A stretch of DNA of 8,886 nt from an uncultured Porphyromonadaceae bacterium (GTDB taxonomy: Bacteria > Bacteroidota > Bacteroidia > Bacteroidales > Muribaculaceae): assembly GCA_947175225.1 (NCBI GenBank), contig CAMWLX010000123.1, positions 1 through 8,886 of the forward strand. Reading direction: 5' to 3'. The notes under the pieces were generated by a model that had not been told where the DNA came from, searched no databases, and was given only the letters and a program-made list of their open reading frames with translations. The number at the start of each line of letters is the position of its first letter. Positions within the stretch are counted from its first letter, which is position 1. The translations under genes were made by a program, and so were the position numbers. Below are positions 4,766-8,886 of the stretch, piece by piece.

Positions 4766-7657
4766 TTATTTTGGACAAGATAATTCATAACTCCATACCG
4801 AACCATTCTGAGGTCCCGTTGTGACTACCACCGTTACAACACTACCATTATCGAATTTCACACTCTCTCGAACAGCTCCATTAGGGGTAGTTTTCATTTG
4901 AGAGTCAAAGACAACTTTCCCTTTTTTCCAATCATCTCCTGATCTATGATTATATATCACAATCTGATCTGGACATACTTCACCCATTTTATATTCAATC
5001 TCAAAAGTTCCTCTTTCTGCTCCCATATTGTAAGAAATAGGCTCAGATATTGTATGTGCTGGAACATTTTTCTGCCCGGAAGCTCCGGCATCGCATGGAG
5101 AAAGAATCGGTATGGTTGAATTGCCTACAGGATTTGAATGTAACGAATTATCGAGAGACTTTTCATCAATCACCAATTTGACATTTTTATTCCAATGAAA
5201 TACAAACGATTCTGTTCGGCTGATACCGTAAGGCGTTTCTGCACTCACATACCCTTTATGTAGAGTATAAAAGATGTATGAAAAGACACTGCAAGGCATC
5301 TTAGTGAATGTATATTCACCTTCGTTATTTGTCACTCCTACATGTTCTTGTCTCTTTCTAAAAAATATATCACCATTTTTACAAAATGCATGTTCTGTAT
5401 ATTCAAGAGAAACATGGCAATCTTCAATAGGAATATCATTGCCATTGAGAGTCTGAACTGTAATGTCGCGTTCACATCTGATTAGACTCAGCAACATAAT
5501 CACTATCGGAATTAATAAATAAAGAAGTTTCTTCCAGTTAAATGGATGAACGAGATACAAATGATAATAATCAAATTTGTCAAGATATTTGAAACTGAGA
5601 TCTCGTACTTTCCTGTTAGGTATATCTAAATGGACACGGATTTTTTCATTATTAGAAAAAAAAGATCGAGGTGCAACTATATTTCCACTCGAATCAGTAA
5701 CTTGTGAAAACTTCTGGCCTTTTTTATTTGTAAGTGTTAACTTGGCATCAGGGATTGGGGTTTTCTTGTCATACTCACTCTGTGTAATCATGATGTCCCC
5801 TAATACGGTCTTGCTATCATCTACTTGAATGACATACTCTTCCCTATACTGTTCAATCTCAAATTGAACTGGAGCATGTTTCCCTGGTATGACTGTGACA
5901 TTAACACCTACGGTCATATTTTGTAAAGGAAGAATGCCATTCTCATCCGTTGAGTAGTTACCTTTCATTCGGTTACTATCAATTACTAAAGCATAGTTTG
6001 CTACAGGTTTTCCTGTAATCTTACTTACAACTTTAATATGGCATTCTTGAGGAATCTCATGGTCTGGATCTTTGACTGATATAATCGGTTTGTTGACATA
6101 AATTACATATTCATTCTTACTCTCTTCTACCGTTATAATTTTTAAATCTTCGTTAAGTTCACCAGTATATACCCTCAATTCATTACCTATCGCTTGCTTT
6201 CCTATTGGTATAATGCCATCACAATCAGTAATATAAATTCCATTGATAGTAGCACTCTCTATTTTTAAAGAATAATTAGCCAGAGGCAGATCATCTTCAA
6301 AAGCCTTTACTATAATGTGGCAATCAAAAGGATCAGGTATAGGAATCTGAGAATCTTCTTCATTATCTGGTTCTGGTTTAGAATCCTCTTCCTCATCAGA
6401 GACCGGGTCAGGATCTTCTTCATCATCAGGTTTCGGCTTAATCTCTTCATCAGGTTCACAATATTGTTCAGGAGGGTTAATTTCAAAAAGATATTCTTCT
6501 TTCCCATCAATTATAGAAAAAGATTCGTCCTTAGCAAAATCATCTATAATGGCAGACACACTGAAACTATGGCCCGGCAATAATTCGGGTAAGTAAATTT
6601 TTCCATCGTTATCTGAAGAGAAAGCCCCTTCAATCGCACCACTGAAATTGATGGTTACACCTTCAGCTTTTCTTCCATTTACAATAACTTGTAGATAAGA
6701 CTTAATCGGAGGTGTAACATTAATTACAACTGTAAGATTGCAATTCGGACAAGAAACAGCGAAATCGTGATTTGAATATCCTTCCGGTGAAATTACAATC
6801 CTTAGAGATGGATCTTCATAGAGCAGATCATCTATACGAATTTTTCCATGTCCATCTGAAATTTTTACACAATTAAAGCTTCCATATCTTATTTCAGTCT
6901 TTATTGATGGGACAGGTTGATTGAATTGGTCGACAATTGATATATCAACATTAATGGTAGGAGAAAATTTCAAAGTATACAACTCAATATTTTTCTGCAC
7001 TTTAAGCTCTTTCGTTTGTCCTGTAGGTTTATACGTGAACTTATAGACAGATCCTACAAGACATAAACCTTGATTATATCTACCATTTGTATCAGATGTG
7101 ACATCTTTAATTATAGAATTATTGAAATTGTAGGTAAAGTTCCCGTTAGCTATAGGCCGATTTATGCCATCAACCATCTCAACAATTACATTTTGATGTT
7201 TTTCCTTTGCCTCAATAATATCCTTTTCAAGCCCGTCACTTCCGGAGCTAATGGCCCTATTGAATTTACATGCCCACCCGGTGATCAAGAAATGATATCT
7301 ATTATTAAGAACATTATCATCATTATCATGATCTACTACATAAAATAAATAAGACGGATCCGGGACTGTAAGGGCATATTCAAGATTTTGTTGTTTTAGT
7401 TTATGAGCCCATGCTTTTGATTCTTGCTCAAAAAGCATCAAAAGCTGTCCTTTGATCTCTTCCGGAGCATCAACAATGCTCTTATAATCTGCTTTCGAAT
7501 TATTCTCCCAAACTACGTTGGTTGAAGTAATCTTCACAGGAGCAAAAGGAGCATTGCGACCAAGGGTTTGCAAGATTGAAGTATATAATTGAGAATAATT
7601 TCCCTTACTAAGAAATACAATCTCGCCTTTATTGGCATGTTTTAGAATTTTAGCCAT
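4766..7657 (-). CDS. Large single-pass membrane protein with Ig-like repeats, unknown function
   Basis: I do not recognise a named function. The 963-residue protein has no signal peptide, and the ATG at 7657 has no alternative in-frame start before a TAA about 50 bases upstream. Residues 1-155 form a non-repetitive module with PDPSYLFYVVDHDND and HFLITGWACKF. Six Ig-like/carboxypeptidase-regulatory-like repeats follow, about 156-233, 234-316, 317-396, 444-524, 536-614 and 618-706, each ending a loop with a T/S-D-x-x-G-x turn. An acidic Pro/Asp/Glu linker lies at 399-443. One membrane helix is at about 709-727 (LLYLLIPIVIMLLSL, flanked by WKK and RCER). A seventh repeat covers 730-833, then a linker, then a terminal beta domain at 879-963 ending WSYELSCP. 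Without a signal peptide the first 700 residues should be cytoplasmic and the last 235 periplasmic; the latter contain six Cys that could form disulfides. It sits 60 bases after the protease gene. Confidence 0.85.
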   Translation of the reverse strand: MAKILKHANKGEIVFLSKGNYSQLYTSILQTLGRNAPFAPVKITSTNVVWENNSKADYKSIVDAPEEIKGQLLMLFEQESKAWAHKLKQQNLEYALTVPDPSYLFYVVDHDNDDNVLNNRYHFLITGWACKFNRAISSGSDGLEKDIIEAKEKHQNVIVEMVDGINRPIANGNFTYNFNNSIIKDVTSDTNGRYNQGLCLVGSVYKFTYKPTGQTKELKVQKNIELYTLKFSPTINVDISIVDQFNQPVPSIKTEIRYGSFNCVKISDGHGKIRIDDLLYEDPSLRIVISPEGYSNHDFAVSCPNCNLTVVINVTPPIKSYLQVIVNGRKAEGVTINFSGAIEGAFSSDNDGKIYLPELLPGHSFSVSAIIDDFAKDESFSIIDGKEEYLFEINPPEQYCEPDEEIKPKPDDEEDPDPVSDEEEDSKPEPDNEEDSQIPIPDPFDCHIIVKAFEDDLPLANYSLKIESATINGIYITDCDGIIPIGKQAIGNELRVYTGELNEDLKIITVEESKNEYVIYVNKPIISVKDPDHEIPQECHIKVVSKITGKPVANYALVIDSNRMKGNYSTDENGILPLQNMTVGVNVTVIPGKHAPVQFEIEQYREEYVIQVDDSKTVLGDIMITQSEYDKKTPIPDAKLTLTNKKGQKFSQVTDSSGNIVAPRSFFSNNEKIRVHLDIPNRKVRDLSFKYLDKFDYYHLYLVHPFNWKKLLYLLIPIVIMLLSLIRCERDITVQTLNGNDIPIEDCHVSLEYTEHAFCKNGDIFFRKRQEHVGVTNNEGEYTFTKMPCSVFSYIFYTLHKGYVSAETPYGISRTESFVFHWNKNVKLVIDEKSLDNSLHSNPVGNSTIPILSPCDAGASGQKNVPAHTISEPISYNMGAERGTFEIEYKMGEVCPDQIVIYNHRSGDDWKKGKVVFDSQMKTTPNGAVRESVKFDNGSVVTVVVTTGPQNGSVWSYELSCPK
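5477..5533 (-). other. Coding region of the single transmembrane helix
   Basis: Codons for about residues 709-727 of the Ig-repeat protein give an uninterrupted hydrophobic run rich in Leu and Ile, with KK before it and R/R after it. It divides the protein into a 700-residue N-terminal part and a 235-residue C-terminal part. Flanking charges do not by themselves fix the orientation; the lack of a signal peptide favours N-inside. Confidence 0.75.
5816..6328 (-). repeat. Pair of closely related Ig-like repeats (fourth and fifth)
   Basis: Residues 444-524 and 536-614 align over their length. Shared points are CHI-V near the start, P-L/V-A-N-Y-S/A-L in the third strand, G-x-Y-x-T-D-x-D/E-G-I-x-P in the middle turn, and E-Y-V-I near the end. 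They are closer to each other than to the other five repeats, which suggests a duplication within the gene. Confidence 0.65.
6338..6427 (-). repeat. Three 10-residue acidic repeats in the linker
   Basis: Residues 411-440 read as three units: DDEEDPDPVS, DEEEDSKPEP and DNEEDSQIPI. The 30-base DNA units are also alike (GAT-GAT-GAA-GAA-GAT type). The stretch is a likely flexible spacer between the third and fourth Ig-like repeats, and its copy number may vary between strains. Confidence 0.65.
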
Positions 7658-7717
7658 AACTTTAATTTGAAGTTGATCTCTTTTAGTGGCTGATAAATAT
7701 CCACTTTATATATATAA

Positions 7718-8791
7718 TCACTTTGCTAAACTACGTAGATGCTTTGCCTTTATCCCATAATTAAAATTTTGAGTCATGTCAAGTCCGGCAAAATTTATAC
7801 AGATCAAATTGCCATATCTATCGACAACTGGTGCTCCACTTGAACCATGGAGTGCCGGAATAGAATACATAACCTTAATATCATCTGTATTTTGACTAAT
7901 TGATCCTTCTGTAATCTGAGCTTTTATGCCATTTTCAGTGATTGCTAAGGTCGGACCAAGATTGTATCCCAATAAATATAAGGGTTCTCCTAATCCCGGT
8001 TCATCAATGTTGATATATTCTCCATCGGCATTAAAGGGTGCGTTATCGTGATCTTCTTCATATTTTTCTATGTCTATGAACGTGCATCCCTCAGGAAGAT
8101 GCTTGTTTTTTAACTGGAGAATAGCCAAATCATGTTCGTCATCATCCTTGATAACAACGCAATCGGAAAAGTCACTTGTCGACGTTATATGCATATTGTT
8201 TTGCGCGATTCCTATACTGCTATGAGAAGATATTGTTACATTTGATGTATTGATCATTCTTAACTTGTCAAGTATATTTTGATCCTCATCTCTTTCAGCT
8301 TTTATTTCAGCTCTTTTCATTTCAATGGATGCTTCCAATTCACTGCCTGATGGTGTCCTTAACCAATAATTATGCAATTCGTTAATTTGATCGGATAATT
8401 TGTTAACCTCTTCACTGTAAGCTCCTATAAGGGCACTCATTAATTGATTTAGATTATTCCTCACAGCTCTGTCATTAACAGGAGGAGCCACTACATGACT
8501 ATTTGTAGCAATTTTTCCATCTTCGGAAATAAAAAAACCTGTTCCATAGCCAATTATTGGTTTAACCTCTGAAAGATCAGTTTCTACATTTTCCAGATCC
8601 CCTTCATTATCAAGACCTGTAAAATATATTGTTAATCCTCCTAAATCTACAGAATAATAATACTCATTTTTTACAAGGACTATTGATGATCCAAATTTTG
8701 TTTCAACTTCATTAGCTGTGAGTGGCGTACCTTTGCGACTGCACGAAGATATAATAACCACTATTACGAAGAGCAAAATGATTTTTTTCAT
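7718..8791 (-). CDS. Trypsin-like serine protease lipoprotein with helical insert
   Basis: The 357-residue product begins with a lipoprotein signal: MKK, a hydrophobic core, and the lipobox ISSC with Cys17, so it should be anchored in the envelope facing the periplasm or the surface. The S1-type (trypsin/HtrA-like) fold shows GYGTGFFISEDGKIATNSHVV with His99, HDLAILQL with Asp221, and HGSSGAPV with Ser318, so the catalytic triad looks complete. No PDZ domain follows, unlike DegP/HtrA. Between His99 and Asp221, residues of about 105-180 are polar, helix-forming and coiled-coil-like (NQLMSALIGAYSEEVNKLS and ASIEMKRAEIKAERDED), far longer than the normal loop. The start overlaps the stop of the preceding gene (ATGA), which implies translational coupling, and the Ig-repeat gene follows. 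A processed membrane partner is a natural substrate candidate, but that is inference. Confidence 0.92.
   Translation of the reverse strand: MKKIILLFVIVVIISSCSRKGTPLTANEVETKFGSSIVLVKNEYYYSVDLGGLTIYFTGLDNEGDLENVETDLSEVKPIIGYGTGFFISEDGKIATNSHVVAPPVNDRAVRNNLNQLMSALIGAYSEEVNKLSDQINELHNYWLRTPSGSELEASIEMKRAEIKAERDEDQNILDKLRMINTSNVTISSHSSIGIAQNNMHITSTSDFSDCVVIKDDDEHDLAILQLKNKHLPEGCTFIDIEKYEEDHDNAPFNADGEYINIDEPGLGEPLYLLGYNLGPTLAITENGIKAQITEGSISQNTDDIKVMYSIPALHGSSGAPVVDRYGNLICINFAGLDMTQNFNYGIKAKHLRSLAK
8788..8791 (-). promoter_or_regulatory. ATGA start/stop overlap (translational coupling)
   Basis: On the minus strand ATG of the protease gene (8791-8789) overlaps TGA of the upstream gene (8790-8788). 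A ribosome ending the first gene can restart on the second, so the two products are probably made in matched amounts from one mRNA. Confidence 0.75.
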
Positions 8792-8886
8792 ATTTTACGG
8801 ATTTGCTTAAGATTTGTTGATTCTTCTGTTTGTTGTTTTAATGTTCGGTTATATTGATCTTCATCTACAATATTGTTGTTTTGTGA
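8788..8886 (-). CDS. C-terminal end of an unidentified protein (gene runs off the right edge)
   Basis: Of the three minus-strand frames in this stretch only one is open to the window edge. It encodes 32 residues, starting SQNNNIVDEDQYN and ending NLKQIRKI before TGA. The piece is rich in Gln, Asn, Glu and Lys and looks like a polar, probably helical or disordered tail. It is too short to identify. The ATGA overlap with the protease gene and the shared strand place it in the same operon, so its full sequence is the most informative missing part of the cassette. Confidence 0.65.
   Translation of the reverse strand, partial: SQNNNIVDEDQYNRTLKQQTEESTNLKQIRKI

Noticed and set aside
6310..6583. 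Open frames on both strands over the acidic linker
   Set aside because: They arise from the repetitive GAT/GAA codons of the linker and give low-complexity Ile/Arg/Phe or Lys/Leu/Met products.
7684..7706. Possible hairpin AGTGG/CCACT between the protease and Ig-repeat genes
   Set aside because: The 5-bp stem around an 11-base loop is too weak to call a terminator or regulatory element.
1..8886. CRISPR array, tRNA, rRNA, transposase or integrase
   Set aside because: No regularly spaced repeats, cloverleaf, rRNA-like stretch or transposase/integrase motif was seen on either strand.

Overview
The window looks like chromosomal DNA from a Bacteroidota bacterium, most likely a gut-type Bacteroidales. 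The support is two exact TAnnTTTG promoter boxes, A/T-rich leaders with little use of Shine-Dalgarno sites, a secreted GH2 glycosidase, a Lys-rich lipoprotein signal, and RimP and EamA proteins of the kind seen in that phylum. The genus is not resolved.

Left part (1-3600), ordinary genome. It holds the 5' end of an EamA/DMT transporter (minus), rimP (plus), and a large exported glycoside hydrolase family 2 enzyme (minus) that converges on rimP. rimP stands alone here: nusA and infB, its usual downstream partners, are absent. Sampled 60-base lines in the GH2 gene run near 50% GC.

Right part (3668-8886), accessory operon on the minus strand, transcribed from right to left. Gene order is: the last 32 codons of an unidentified Q/N-rich protein; a trypsin-like serine protease lipoprotein with a long helical insert, joined by an ATGA overlap; a 963-residue protein with an unrecognised N-terminal module, six Ig-like repeats, one internal membrane segment, a seventh Ig-like repeat and a Cys-containing beta domain; and a cytoplasmic von Willebrand A (VWA) protein with an intact-looking MIDAS site. 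A hairpin followed by T8 closes the operon. The two larger genes are clearly A/T-richer than the left part (33% GC in one sampled line), which suggests separate acquisition.

Predicted locations differ: protease in the envelope, Ig-repeat protein across the inner membrane, VWA in the cytoplasm. My working hypothesis is a trans-envelope sensing or conflict module in which the VWA protein binds the cytoplasmic part and the protease acts on, or senses with, the external part. This is inference. No effector is visible, and the cut-off upstream gene may be essential to the system.

The intergenic gaps hold short perfect hairpins with 3-4 nt pyrimidine loops. The gap before the VWA gene also has a 42-nt tandem duplication. 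That 225-nt gap is open in frame from the TAA of the Ig-repeat gene to the ATG of the VWA gene.
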